Positions 20,430 through 30,914 of a stretch of DNA of 64,000 bases are shown in pieces. Source of the DNA: Anodontia alba (lineage: Eukaryota; Mollusca; Bivalvia; Lucinida; Lucinidae). The notes beneath the pieces are model-generated. The model saw only the letters and a list, made by a program, of their open reading frames with translations. It was not told the DNA's origin and ran no database searches. The stretch is taken from positions 37,144,591 through 37,208,590 of the forward strand of contig OZ024837.1 in the NCBI GenBank assembly GCA_964016985.1. The letters are read 5' to 3'. Within the stretch, counting starts at the first letter, position 1, and every line of letters begins with the position of its first letter. The position numbers and the translations under genes were made by a program.

Positions 20430-21439
20430 TAAGGCTGGCACATTTAATCGGATAACAGATTAACTGATCGATAAATTCCACAAAAATGATTATCATTACA
20501 GATTTGCTAATAATCGATCATTTACTGTCCTTTCCAATTCTCTCGGAATGACATTTTTTGCTTGAAGTTTTATCTTAAATGAAAATATTTTGTTCTGATA
20601 GACCATATCTTATCAGAAACCATTTGTCTTTTCTGTTTCTGTGTTTTGTTCTCAAATATGTACCCTAAAATTAAATTTATCGCCAAAAATTGGTCTGACC
20701 TATGCAATTTCTATGGTAAAGTGATTTTTTTGGGAATTTTTGTCTAAGAAGATAGTTTTTATTTTTCTTTGCTGAATTTGAATTAATGATGTTTCACTAC
20801 AACATTGTGAAAATTTCAGAAAAATTGAACAAGCGGAACTTGTTGAAAATTTGCCTCCATGTTACCTACCCTACAGATTTCTGCATAATTTGCATTCATT
20901 TTTACAATGGGAAAAAGTGGAATTATTTGATTTTTTAAAAAACCAATTGCCTAGAATAAAAGTTTTTGTGCATAAGAAGTTATGATAAATGGTTTTGCAT
21001 TAAATCATGACAAAGGTTTGCAAATTTACTTATTCTGTGTAAAGCGCCAAGCAAAAAACAACTTTCTGAAAGAAGTTGAAAGCACAGTAATTTCTGTCTC
21101 TCTTACTTTAACCATATTTACCCTTAGTATTCTGATACCTCCTCCTTACCATACTTAATCTATAATTGGAACAAGTACAACTTACAACCAATGCTGTGTC
21201 TAAAATAACTGGATGAGTGGCAGTGTAGACCCTGATGAGACGCCATGTTTGCGGCATTTCATCTGGATCTACACTGTTTGCTCAGGCCTGTCAGATCAAC
21301 TACATACAGCATATGGTAAGAATCATGCTCAGAGGCAGATAAATGTGTGACCAAATCTTCGGTGATAACTCATTGATTATCTATCGCAATGGCAGGGCCG
21401 ATAATCGATTATCTTTTCAGCTCTGATTAGCTAGCCTTA
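20430..21439. mobile_element. hAT-1 element interrupted by TA-O
   Basis: Ends TAAGGCTGGCACATTTAATC and TGATTAGCTAGCCTTA. Removing the insertion at 20525-21087 restores the 16836-17281 layout, in the opposite orientation, including the PAL-K-type core near 21220-21280. The outer 8-mers (GAGGCTAC and CTAGAATG) do not match, so no duplication is preserved. Confidence 0.75.
20525..21087. mobile_element. TA-O MITE (563 bp), Tc1/mariner type
   Basis: Ends CTGTCCTTTCCAATTCTCTC and GAAGTTGAAAGCACAG, between TA dinucleotides. The matching place in the hAT-1 copy at 16836-17281 reads TCATTTAATGTCTG on the inverse strand, an empty site with a single TA. Body landmarks are TTGGTCTGACCTATGCAATT and TTTCAGAAAAATTGAAC. 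Copies lie at 44773-45335 and 49550-50109. Confidence 0.88.
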
Positions 21440-22005
21440 CTAGAATGCACTTTACCGGGCACTACTAATTTTGACTAGGTTATATGTGTGGGTTTGCAGC
21501 TTAATATTTTCTTATGAATTGTGTACGAATGGAACATATAATCCGGACGATATGTAGCAAGGGTTTGGGGGTAGCAGCCCCCAACTAAATGTAACTATGA
21601 AATCAGATGAAAAGTAGTGCCCGGTAAAGTGCAACCGCCCCGCTACCCTTATAGGCTACATCGTACATGGAATGTTGCCACAATTCGCGCCGCGAAAACT
21701 AATGACATAATTTTCTGTCTTTCTTTACAGTAAACATTATAGAATCTTATACGCAAGACTATTTTTCAGACAACTATGCCTTTGTATTTTAATCTTACCC
21801 TTCAAGAATACTATAAAATACTTTTTGTCATTATTTTCCCCATTTCCAAAGCAATTGACGGACAAGAAAATGCTGTCTGCTACTCCACAGAAACCTCTTG
21901 TGACGTCACGTAGTAACTTGTCTGGTACCCGATTATTTTTAGAACGAAATAAAACGAATCACCCAGTTACGTTACCCGATATGCGATAGCCTGGTTCACG
22001 TTACC
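21440..22005. other. No recognisable feature
   Basis: Contains GCACTTTACCGGGCACTACT and a near-inverse GTAGTGCCCGGTAAAGTGCA at about 21616, a 20-bp inverted pair 150 bp apart that may mark another MITE. No coding support. Confidence 0.4.
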
Positions 22006-22115
22006 CGATAGTAACACAGTCGTCCATAGCATGCACAGCTTTGGTATGACTCGGCCGGGGATCGAACCCACAAACTCCCAGTCACAAAGCGAGCCACTGG
22101 TATTTTGCAGTGCTT
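22006..22115 (-). repeat. tRNA-like SINE head
   Basis: On the minus strand CCAGTGGCTCGCTTTGTGAC is followed by a B box GGGTTCGATCCC at about 22051-22062 and GCATGCTATGGACGACTGTG. It lies just outside the mariner end at 22146. Confidence 0.55.
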
Positions 22116-22346
22116 TCCTAAAGCTAAGATTTACAAAAACCATTACGAGGGGTATTCGTAAACTTTTGCAAATGACACATTTTCTCCGAGATATCAATTA
22201 AAATTGATATTTGTTTGTCTAGTTACCTTCGAAATATTCCCCTTTTAACCAGAACACACAGTTTCAATCTTTTAAACCAGTTTTTGAAACAATTTTCATA
22301 CTCATCATAGGAAACTGCAGTTCTGGACCTATATCTTCTATCAGAT

Positions 22347-22532
22347 AGGTTTTTTTTTTTTTGTGTTTTTTTTTTTTGTTTTTTTGTTTGTTTTTTTTGT
22401 TTTGTTGTTGTTGTTTTTTTTGTTTTTTTTTTTTTTTGTTTTGTTTTTTGTTTTTGTTTTTTTTTTTTTCCTTGCTGTTTGCTGTTGTTGTTGTTTTTTT
22501 TTTTGTTTTTTTTTTGTTGTTTTTTTCAATTT
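22347..22532. repeat. T-rich low-complexity expansion
   Basis: About 185 bp of T runs broken by single G or C, directly after the third-Asp motif of the mariner pseudogene. It gives long Phe/Cys/Val or Lys/Gln-rich false frames on both strands. Confidence 0.9.
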
Positions 22533-22539
22533 TGGAAAG

Positions 22540-23430
22540 AGGAAGAAATCGCACGGGGCCAGGTCTGGGTTGTACATGTAGGGAGGATGCGACAAAACAT
22601 TGGCCTTTCAAACTTCAAAAACTGTGCTACAGTTGAGGACTTTTGGGCTGGAGCATAGTCATATAACAAATGGACATGCTCGAGACTGGGTTTTTGGACA
22701 TACTGTTCTCATTTTTGTTCGCATTTTTTTTTTTTTTTTTTTTTCAGAACCACAGTCTTAAAGAAGCTACCAGACACACCCCTACCTTTTAGAACAGCCA
22801 CTTGCATGAGTGGCAGAATTTCTGAAGAAAATAGCGTATAACACCTTCTTTGCTGTCAATGTTCGTGTAGCAATACTTGACCTTTTTGCATGTTCCAGAG
22901 CCCATGTCCTGTTATCAGCTTCCCGTTTAAGTTCATAAAAATGGACCCATGTCGCATCACCAGTTATGAGAATCAACCGCCCTTTTCTGATATTTTGGGT
23001 AATTCTACAGCAGTTACTTTGCCATTAGCACCCTCGGCACGTTTCTGCTTATCGATGAGAAAATGGGGGGGGGGGGGGGGGGGGGGGGGGGGAGTGCAGG
23101 GGGGGGGGGGTCTGAGAGTGGGGGGTCCAGCGAGCACTTCGTAACCTTAAGACTTTTCTTCAGAATGAAGTGGACATACGCTAAACCCAAGTTTGTCATT
23201 TGTGCCAGCTAGCGCATTTTTCGCAGTAATGGATTTGATCTAAATTTAGATTTGGTAACTGCAGACATGCGTCGCCTGAATAAGGGGCACGTTTGACTGA
23301 TTCCTCACGGAAACTGATTTTTTTCAACCACCTATAAACTGTGGAAAATGACATTTGTTTATCCCCATAAACAACATATATCTCATTATGTATGCTTTTG
23401 ATTGCAGCGGGCTTTATATAACCCCTGATT
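22540..23430 (-). pseudogene. mariner-family transposase pseudogene
   Basis: Several broken frames on the minus strand resemble the cut-and-paste transposase of mariner elements. In N- to C-terminal order: a helix-turn-helix piece with STVYRWLKKISFREESVKRA (about 23290-23350); a piece reading AYVHFILKKSLKVTK (about 23130-23190); the catalytic-core piece ITGDATWVHFYELKREADNR (about 22910-22970), where mariners normally have GDETWVH; and HPPYMYNPDLAPCDFFLFPK (about 22530-22590), containing the third catalytic Asp region. Stops, frameshifts, a poly-G run at 23065-23110 and a T-rich expansion just after the last motif make it inactive. GDA in place of GDE is a change next to the second catalytic Asp. 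Confidence 0.88.
23065..23125. repeat. Poly-G tract
   Basis: About 28 consecutive G followed by a further G-rich stretch. The exact length is likely to be unreliable in the assembly. Confidence 0.9.
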
Positions 23431-23524
23431 TCAGCAACTTTTTTCTATACGCTTTCTAACCATTCTCAACGCAGTGTCTATGAGTACACCTGAAAGCAAT
23501 CAAAATTGCAAAAGAACCGCTTTG

Positions 23525-23818
23525 CTGTTGTTGTGCGGATTTTTTAACGCTAACAGGAACACGAGGCACATAGAGACAGCGGCGATTGTTATGTACATGT
23601 CTTAGTACAGCCTTGCTTTCATGTATCACCCATGAACACTTGGTGCCGCTGTCTGTCACCAAGCGCCGCCCTGCCCACTTTATACTCAACCCCGGTCACG
23701 TCGAGTATGAGCAAGGCGTACTAATGGTCTGAAAATTGTCTCGACCCGAGCGGGATTCGAACCCACGATATCCCGCTTGAAAGTCGAGTGCAGTAACCAC
23801 TAGGCCACCCAGCCAACT
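23525..23818 (-). repeat. SINE-2 inserted in mariner
   Basis: Flanked by AAAGAACCGCTTTG (23511-23524) and AAAGAACCGGTTTG (23819-23832), a 14-bp duplication with one mismatch. The minus-strand head has GGTGGCCTAGTGGTTA (A box) and GTGGGTTCGAATCC (B box, about 23754-23767). The body carries GAGTATAAAGTGGGCAGGGC. The insertion postdates the mariner. Confidence 0.9.
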
Positions 23819-23964
23819 AAAGAACCGGTTTGTTGATTTCAAGTGTATTTATACATAATGTACAGTAATGATCAGTCATCCGTTTCGTATTGGTTTTGTA
23901 CAGGTAAATCCCGTGGTTGTCGAGTATATAGTGCGTTTGTAAAACTTTTCGAACATCCCTCGTA

Positions 23965-24595
23965 TTTCTGATGATCAGAACAAATATGAGGCAAGCATTG
24001 CGTCAGTGATGGCTGATGCATGTCTACAGGCATATTCTTTATCTCCGTCTAATGCTACCTTGACGAGAACGTTTGACAGTGTTTTACATCGAGAAATACC
24101 AGGCATAAGAATGTAATGTTTCAGAAAGGAGACAAAACTTAACATAAATATTTGTAGTTGACACTATTTCTTCCTAAACCGTTAGGGTTATAAACTTAAA
24201 CATGTGTTTAGTATACATATGTACGAGCGTAGATTGTGTATTCGCATATTAAAATTTTGGTCCGACCCCTGGTCAGATGGGGTAGAATGATCAAAATTAC
24301 ACTTAAAATTATCGAAAGCTGGTCGTACACAACATTATCAAATCCAGTGACATCTTAAACGTTTGTCCGTCGGTGGGTGGCTGGGCTACAGTAAGACAGT
24401 GGCACCTACAACGTTGCTTTTGACATTTCCCGACAATTTGGCTATGTGACGTCACTAACGTCGCTTTGACATCATGACTGCTTCTTTTTCTTAAATCAAA
24501 GGCATACCTTGAGCATAGTCGCACTGTGTAAATCTTAAAACATCCATGAAGGAAGGCTCTCTGTGTATAGGTTAAAAGCAGGCTAAGAACAGGTG
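23965..24595. other. No recognisable feature
   Basis: Slightly GC-richer than its surroundings. The 71-codon minus frame at 24309-24524 shows no family motif or splice context. The sequence may be the 3' end of the adjacent LINE. Confidence 0.35.
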
Positions 24596-24599
24596 GTCT

Positions 24600-25690
24600 T
24601 CATTTACGGCCTTGGGATATCAGCACAGATGAGAACCTTAAGTTGTCCAGTGACGGTGCTGATACAGTGCTATCAGGCAGGGCATTCAAGGGCCGGATCG
24701 CTGTTGTGCAGAAGGCCCGAAGAAGGATCCTTTATAGGGGTACATTGAGCAGAATGGTACTAGGAATCGTGTTGGTGACCTCTAGTTGATACTGCTGCAG
24801 GCGTTAAATACTGGTACGCTGGAATTTCAACGAATTTGTTGACGATCATGTGCATCTTTATAACCATGTTCTGTTGTCTCCTTGTTTGTAGATCCTCCAA
24901 TCCAAGTTCTTGCATCATTGAAGAGACACTGCTAGTTCGGCTTTAATCATTGAAGCAGAACCTTGCAGCCCATCTCTGAACAGCTTTTGCTTTGGCTGAG
25001 TTGGTCTTTGTGTATGGATCCCAAGTCGTGCCTGAATACGCAAGCTGGATTGTAGCACTTTGCCTCGACATATTTCGTGCAAGTAAAGACATTTTCTGTG
25101 TAGGAAGGCTGTAGTCTGCTTGGACCTTTTCATCACCAAGTCCACATGGCTGTACCAAGCCAGCTTGCTGTCTATTGTGACTCCAACGTACTTTGCTTGA
25201 GAGGTCTCTTTCAGCTGTTGACTGTGGATAAAATAAGAAATATGTATGGTCTTGCGTTTATGGGTTATCCGGATGTGTTCACATTTAGATTAAACAGCAT
25301 CTGACGGCCCATTCTTGAACATTATCAAGACCAACCTGCACTAACTCTGTATCTTGGTTGTCTAGAATCAATCTGTACTGTAGACAATCATAGGCGAATA
25401 GTTGTACCGATTAGGAGACTCTTAACCCTTAAAGCGCCAATCATAACTATTGTCGTCTGCTTTGTCATCTGCTTGTGATTTTAAAAGTCATTTTTGCAAA
25501 CAGTGTGGAGCAGTCTGATCTGGGTCCACACTGTTTGCCTATATGCAAAATGTAAGTTTGAAAAGTTTGCAAGAAGATGCAGCAGACGACATAAGCAGAC
25601 ATTTTCAGACGCAGATTTTCTTGACGCTTTAAGGGTTAAGGCAGATCATTGATGTACAACAAGAATAGGAGAGGACCGAGCTTCGTAATT
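24600..25690 (-). pseudogene. Non-LTR retrotransposon reverse transcriptase, decayed
   Basis: Reading the minus strand: LGPLLFLLYINDLP (about 25643-25687), the conserved stretch before the catalytic loop; LFAYDCLQYRLI (about 25366-25401), where active enzymes have F-A-D-D, so the second catalytic position is Tyr; then LDNVQEWA; and TWDPYTKTNSAKAKAVQRWA (about 24975-25045), the thumb region of CR1/L2/jockey-like LINEs. Stops and frame changes separate the pieces, and a 200-bp TTAA-C MITE lies between the first two motifs. The 5' part is missing beyond 25690. Inactive. Confidence 0.85.
25436..25635. repeat. TTAA-C MITE inside the LINE
   Basis: TTAA at 25432-25435 and 25636-25639 brackets CCCTTAAAGCGCCAATCATA ... 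GACGCTTTAAGGG. The core is AACAGTGTGGAGCAGTCTGA and its inverse. CCCT ends with a TTAA target fit piggyBac-derived MITEs. Confidence 0.88.
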
Positions 25691-25858
25691 TTTATTTTAA
25701 GTTCATTTTCTGATGTAGGAAGTTAGTGGAGTATATGTAGTTAGGAAAACGATCAAAACGCGATGAAACTACAATAACCTCGGACGATAGCAATATAAAT
25801 TTGTCTTCAAAACGGTGAAACGTAAAATCCCAGTAAAATGCATTTTTATTTTTCCATA

Positions 25859-26048
25859 CAGTGGGCCTCTAATGACCAGTCAGTACTGTCAAGAAAACAC
25901 TTTTTGTTTTCTTTGAAAGGTGGTCCTAATGCTGAATAGCAGGATGGTCTCTTTATTGGAATAAAGGGCAATTAACTAAATATATGAAATAATTTGGGTC
26001 TGATAAAAACTGTTATTAGCGGGGTGGTCGCGAAGCAGAATTTCACTG
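25859..26048. repeat. TA-flanked MITE
   Basis: TA-CAGTGGGCCTCTAATGACCA on the left and GCGAAGCAGAATTTCACTG-TA on the right, with the inner pair AAGGTGGTCCT / GGGGTGGTCGC in direct rather than inverted order. The ends suggest Tc1/mariner type. Confidence 0.6.
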
Positions 26049-26051
26049 TAT

Positions 26052-26945
26052 TTGAAAATGTACGTAAGCGGCTGCCTGAGGCAAGTTTGGAATGACCCCC
26101 CCCCCACACCCCCCCCCCCCGCCCCCCTAGAGAAAAAAACCCTGTTTTTTTCACTCTCGGTGGAGTATTTATAAGCATGGAAGGAGGAATTACTTATTTT
26201 GCATTTACTACCTGAACTCTCACGTCATGGAAAATTAATAAGATCATTTTTGCACTTTTGAAAGTTCCTGTCAACGTTCCATATGTAAGTTAGTTACAAT
26301 TGTCAGCGCTGCTAAAAAAAAAAAAAAAAAAAAAAACAACTGTTTTAACTCATTGTAGACTGAATGAATTCTCCCACACTATATATGGGAAGATTCTAAT
26401 TTTGTTTTTCGGTATGTCAGGCCATGTGACTGAGATATTTCTAGAGAAAAATGGTTAAACTATTTGCAAACAGTGGAGACCCTGATCAGACGCCGCGTAT
26501 CCAGACTACAATGGGTTAATGAACTTGAGCCTTTTCCCACTGAAAGTCTATGGTACTTTTCAGTTTCTGTGGCAGCCAAGTCAAAACGGTTGGTCAGAAT
26601 AAGCTTTGCAAACATGAATTTGCCCTCATCTAGCACCATTTTCGAAATGAGATGTAGTTAAAATTTGAATTCATGAAAAGTGATCATTACAGCTCATCCT
26701 GAGATTAGGTCTGATAAGCTAAAAGTGTGGAAAGAAGAAAACAGAAAGAAGGAAACAAATTAACTCCATAGAATTTATTTGGTTATATTTCATTATGGCA
26801 CAAACATCTCAGATCAAAGACAGAATAAGTACAATACCACGTAAAACCAATTTGTGTAGAAGCATACAGTCCTGTTAAAAAATTACAGTTCACAAAAAGG
26901 AAAAAAATCCGCTTTGACTTCTGCATATCGGACATTTGCAAAAGA
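26052..26945. repeat. C-rich tract, poly-A and pearl-like 3' remnant
   Basis: C runs lie at 26095-26129 and an A run at about 26312-26336. From about 26525 to 26720 lies array-like sequence ending CATTACAGCTCATCCTGAG, close to the 3' end of the element at 19.5 kb. The rest is AT-rich without recognised features. Confidence 0.5.
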
Positions 26946-26955
26946 AAATACAATC

Positions 26956-27231
26956 ATCACGAAAACATACCTATATAATTTGACCCCCTTAATCCCCACT
27001 TTTATACAGTAAAATTGGGGTTCACAGGGGTATACATTATTGATCTTTTTTCTGCTCAAAAACATAGATTGTGGTTACTTGTTAGAACCCCCTCGGCGAG
27101 GCGGTTCTAACGAGTACCTACAACCTATGTTCTCAGCAGAAATATGAAAAATAACAGAATTTTTATCTGAAAACTTTCAGTTTATTTGAGGTGAAATTTT
27201 CAATATATTTGAACAGGCGTTTTTCGTAATG
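26956..27231. repeat. PAL-G MITE, full length
   Basis: Ends TCACGAAAACATACCTATAT and GGCGTTTTTCGTAATGG. The middle has GGGGTTCACAGGGGTATACA, then a family-B-like core (ACTTGTTAGAACCCCCTCGG and its inverse). Copies lie at 43558-44745, 45785-46062 and 47838-48110. Confidence 0.82.
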
Positions 27232-27324
27232 GTATGTATAAGTAGAAACCCTTCCTCCTTACCATATATATCCTAAATTCTGAGCAAGTCCATTTGACTA
27301 TCTGGTGATGTATCTTCTACCATA

Positions 27325-27390
27325 TATAAATCTGTATTTGACCTAATTACCACGCTGTGCACTTAGGTTTTTCAAAATTACTGGAAACAC
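27325..27390. repeat. PAL-E MITE fragment
   Basis: GACCTAATTACCACGCTGTG followed by CACTTAGGTTTTTCAAAATT matches the left end of 41541-41905 and 49231-50126. It is cut off by TA-N at 27399. Confidence 0.65.
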
Positions 27391-27398
27391 CTGTAGTA

Positions 27399-27599
27399 CA
27401 CTACAATCTCTTTATAACATGTTTGTTATAACACAGTTTTGGATATAACACAGTTCAAAGATGGATCCCCAAAATGTATAGATTATATTGAAAAATGACC
27501 ATATAATCTATACATTTTTGTTTGGATATAATACGGTTGTATAACTAACATGGTTTATGCTATGGACCCCAACAATAGTGTTATAAAGAGTTTGTGGTG
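27399..27599. repeat. TA-N palindromic MITE
   Basis: TA-CACTACAATCTCTTTATAAC ... AAAGAGTTTGTGGTG-TA. The central hairpin is shortened relative to 10037-10256. From 27600 to 28130 I see only AT-rich sequence, including AAATGGGCCAAAGGCC and similar short repeats. Confidence 0.85.
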
Positions 27600-28144
27600 T
27601 ACATTGTATTATTTTTGGTAACTCAATTCCATTATACCTTGCACTAAATATTCGAATAGACAAGTCTGAACAAACAGTTTTGAAACCAAAGAAGCAATCT
27701 GATCAGAGTCACTGTCTGCCATTTCTTTGCAACATTTTATAGTCAGACTTTTTAAAATTTAAAATAAGAATTAATGTGTCTGAAGTATGCAGGGATATTC
27801 CCATCTCAAGATAAATGATAGGCCCGTAAAATGGGCCAAAGGCCTATGTCCCATTCATTTCAATGCATTTTCAAAATTTTGACGGGCCATCTGAAAATTT
27901 GATGTGTCATTTGGAAAATTCATTGGGCTCAAGAATTCTTAATTGTTAATGACTCTCATAGCAAAATAAACATCAAATCTGAATAGCATATCTGTTATGG
28001 TAGGGACCTAGCCAAAAAAAGAATTCAGATCAGATCTATCACTGACAGTTTTCTCACAAAATGGGTCAGGCCCATACGAGGAATATACCTGAATATGGTA
28101 ACAGATACAGGAAAAACCATATGTTTAGAAAGCAAAATGGTTAA

Positions 28145-28374
28145 TTTGTTTGTGTTGACGTTTTACGGCCCAATGGGGTCATGTCGAGCACTGTCAGTTT
28201 ACCTAACCACACATTCACTGGGCAAGCTTAGTCCTCTAAGCAGTTAAGCAGTATTGTGCACATTCTTTCGCCAGAAACTGACAACTGCCCTTCTTGAATC
28301 AGCAGAAGGGAGAGAATGACCATAGAAAATATTTCATGATCAATCTCCACGAAAGAATGTTGCCCACCTCAGCG
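28145..28374 (-). repeat. SINE-1, head-truncated
   Basis: Flanked by a 12-bp perfect duplication CAAAATGGTTAA (28133-28144 and 28375-28386). The tail (AACACAAACAAA on the minus strand) and body are present. The copy stops before the tRNA B box, a typical 5' truncation from incomplete reverse transcription. Confidence 0.9.
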
Positions 28375-28381
28375 CAAAATG

Positions 28382-28508
28382 GTTAACCCTTAACAACTGT
28401 AGCAGATGATTCACATGAAATGCCAAACCTCATTTTCTGTATAAAATAAAGAAAAAAAAATTGGAATGTTGTCTGCAACAATTTTGTTTAGCACTTTAAG
28501 AGTTAGCT
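28382..28508. repeat. TTAA-type MITE with CATGTGAATTG core
   Basis: Starts near TTAACCCTTAACAACTGTAG and ends AGCACTTTAAGAGTTAG. The core is GATTCACATGAAATGCCAAA, as at 36645-36868. Confidence 0.6.
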
Positions 28509-28608
28509 AAGGTTGTCCCAAATGCAACCTTAAAAGAATATGGAAGTGCCTATTTTATTCATTTATTTTGTATAATTCAGTTGTGTATTGAGAAAATGTA
28601 TCTTCAGA

Positions 28609-28840
28609 CCCTTAAAGAGCACAGCTATTGTTGTCTGCTTTGTCTTCTGCCGGTTACTTTAAAAGTCATTTTTGCAAACAGTGTGGACCCAGATCAGACT
28701 GCTCCTTTAGGAGCAGTCTGATCAGGGTCCACACTGTTTGCCTGTATGCAAAAATAGGTTTGAAAAATCTGCAAGAATATTCAGCAGACGACATAAACAG
28801 ACGACATTTTCAGATGTAGTTTTTCTTGGCATTTTAAGGG
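28609..28840. repeat. TTAA-C MITE
   Basis: Ends CCCTTAAAGAGCACAGC and GGCATTTTAAGGG-TTAA. The core CAGTGTGGACCCAGATCAG and its inverse surround CTCCTTTAGGAG. TTAA survives only on the right. Confidence 0.82.
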
Positions 28841-28997
28841 TTAACATGAAGAATCCATTTATAAATGCACCCATCTGCATCAAAAAAGAGTCAGTGAACC
28901 ATGAAAAGGAGGTTAAGATCACATAACAATGGCGGTCTTCCTGAGTTCGCGTAAGGAGTGGTCATAGTTAATAAATTCTAAAAGGAAAGCAACAATA

Positions 28998-29170
28998 AGG
29001 GCCCAGATGTGCAAAGCTTTGTTAGCTTAACAAGCTCATTAATGACAAACTGGTTAACTGTTGCCGCTATGGTATTTTCAAATACATTGATATTTTTGCT
29101 GTAAAAATGTGAGTAGCTACTCACATTTTCAGCAAAAAATATCAATGTATTTGCCATATTTCAAACTGTG
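28998..29170. repeat. PAL-A MITE, right-truncated
   Basis: GGGCCCAGATGTGCAAAGC on the left. The central pair GAGTAGCTACTCACATTTTC is present; the right arm ends at CCATATTTCAAAC. From 29171 to about 29500 nothing is recognised. Confidence 0.7.
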
Positions 29171-29499
29171 ATGCCAAACCTCTGAATTTTTAAACAGTGT
29201 CCTGTGGTAAAGCTATCTAACATCAGGAAAAAAACGAAGTTTCCAGCCAACAAAATAAATACTATTCAGTAATAGGTGGCACCTTCAAATCTCATAACTA
29301 CCATAAATATTAAACAGTGCAGACCCACATTAGATGGTTCATATGAAGCTTTATCATACATTTACTAGAAAATATGGTTATTTTGCATATGTGATACTAA
29401 CGTGGCTTTCAAGCACATATTACTCTTGTGGAGTGCAAAAGGTGTGATAATGAGTCATGTGGGTGATACGGCTTTTTTGGCCGGGCAGAAAACCCTTAT

Positions 29500-29620
29500 C
29501 ACCAGGTCACGTGGGTGATATCACTACATTCGGAGCACTCAGCGGTCTAGCACATTTGGAGCACTCGGCGGTCTGTTGGTAGCACTCGGCACTCTAGCAG
29601 CACACTAGTATGATTCCGCA
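29500..29620. repeat. Short GAGCACTCGGCGGTC-type repeats
   Basis: Three or four diverged copies of GGAGCACTCGGCGGTCTAGC with spacing of about 25-30 bp. Confidence 0.6.
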
Positions 29621-29659
29621 TACCGCATCAAACAGGCAAACTTGTCAGAGAGAAAATGT

Positions 29660-29805
29660 ATGATAAATAGATTACGATATGGCAATTTTCATATCATACC
29701 CCATATCAACCCTCGACCCATGTCCGAAAGCCCTCGGGCTGATATGGGTCGAGGGTTGATATGGGGTATGATATTGCCATATAATAATCTCTATTTATCA
29801 GTGTC
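29660..29805. repeat. Long near-perfect inverted repeat
   Basis: Arms starting ATATCATACCCCATATCAAC and CTCGACCCATGTC (about 29689-29722) match the inverse at about 29738-29781 around AAGCCCTCGGGCT. Outer arms GATAAATAGATTACGATATG and TATAATAATCTCTATTTATC extend the palindrome to about 145 bp. Confidence 0.88.
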
Positions 29806-29912
29806 TAGATTGCTTGCTATCACCTAGCACTTTAGTGACTCATGATCTGATGGTCAAACCAACATTTAGCATGGGCCATACCAACCTGTTGAAACATTTA
29901 GCCTTGGTCATA

Positions 29913-30185
29913 TGTTTGTTTGTATTGAGGTTTTACGGCCCAGTCATTCAAATGGGATCATGTCGAGCGAGATCAGTTTATCTAACCATACTTTTACTGG
30001 ACAGACTTAGTCCTCTATGCAGCTAAACAGTATTGTGCACATTCTTTTGCCCGTAACTGATAACTGCCCTTCTTGAATCAGTGGAAAGGAGAGAATGAAA
30101 GTAGAAAATATTTCATGATCAAATCTCCACAAAAGAATGTTGCTGACCCGGCCGGGGTTGAACCCGCAACCTCCTGATCACCAAG
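29913..30185 (-). repeat. SINE-1 in satellite
   Basis: Flanked by a 15-bp perfect duplication TTAGCCTTGGTCATA (29898-29912 and 30186-30200), itself satellite sequence. The B-box region GGGTTGAACCC is kept; most of the A-box side is lost. Confidence 0.92.
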
Positions 30186-30491
30186 TTAGCCTTGGTCATA
30201 CCAACACATTAAACATTTAGCATAGGTCATACCAACACGTTAAACATTTAGCGTAGGTCCTACCAACAAGTTAAATACTTAGCATAGGTCATACCAACAT
30301 GTTAAACATTCAGCATGGGTCATACCAACACATTAAACATTTAGCATAGGTCATACCAACATGTTAAACATTTAGCATAGGTCCTACCAACAAGTTAAAT
30401 ACTTAGCATAGGTCATACCAACATGTTAAACATTCAGCATGAGTCATACCAACACATTAAACATTTAGCATAGGTCATACCAACATGTTAA

Positions 30492-30722
30492 AGGCTCCAC
30501 ATTCCTCAAAAACAGACATTTTATCATCCAAGAGAGTTTAATAAATTGATATATGGTATTAGTACAATCATAAAATGTGGAATTTGAAAGCCTGTAAAAT
30601 TTCAGTCAGTCTCTCTTTCTTGAAATGGATCAAGTGAAATCTCTGAATTAATGTTGCCAACATATCAATTTAGTAAACCTTTCTTGATTAATAAATGTCT
30701 ATTTTTGAGGAATATGGAGCCT
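30492..30722. repeat. TTAA-F MITE in satellite
   Basis: TTAA at 30488-30491 and 30723-30726 brackets AGGCTCCACATTCCTCAAAA ... TTTTTGAGGAATATGGAGCCT. Arms contain AATAAATTGATATATGGTAT. The TTAAAGG start resembles Kolobok/T2-type MITE ends. Confidence 0.88.
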
Positions 30723-30914
30723 TTAAATAGTTAGCATAGGTTATACCAACACCAATATGCTCAATATTTAGCATAGGTTATACCAATATGTTATACATTT
30801 AGTACAGGTCAAACCAATATAATATTTAGCCGAGGTCATACCAACACCAATATGTTCAACATTTAGCATGGTTTTTGCTTTGGATCTCAGAAATCTTATA
30901 CAGATAGTTGTGGT

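Larger units (their letters stand above)
22146..23962 (-). mobile_element. mariner element, decayed
   Basis: Ends CGAGGGGTATTCGTAAACTT and TTTTCGAACATCCCTCG (inverse CGAGGGATGTTCGAAAAGTT) between TA dinucleotides at 22144-22145 and 23963-23964. The 1.8 kb includes a SINE-2 (23525-23818) and expanded homopolymers, which bring it down to about the 1.3 kb usual for mariners when removed. Coding remnants are on the minus strand. Confidence 0.88.

Noticed and set aside
22341..22636. Open frames of 72-115 codons rich in Phe/Cys or Lys/Gln on both strands
   Set aside because: They are translations of a T-rich low-complexity tract in the mariner pseudogene.
28929..28950. Plus-strand ATG in excellent context (ACAATGGCG) followed by a GTAAGG donor-like site
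   Set aside because: Only seven codons and no downstream exon could be found, so chance is the simpler explanation.
30186..30490. Regular 30-bp repeats that look like a CRISPR array
   Set aside because: The whole unit repeats without unique spacers, in a eukaryotic context. It is a satellite.
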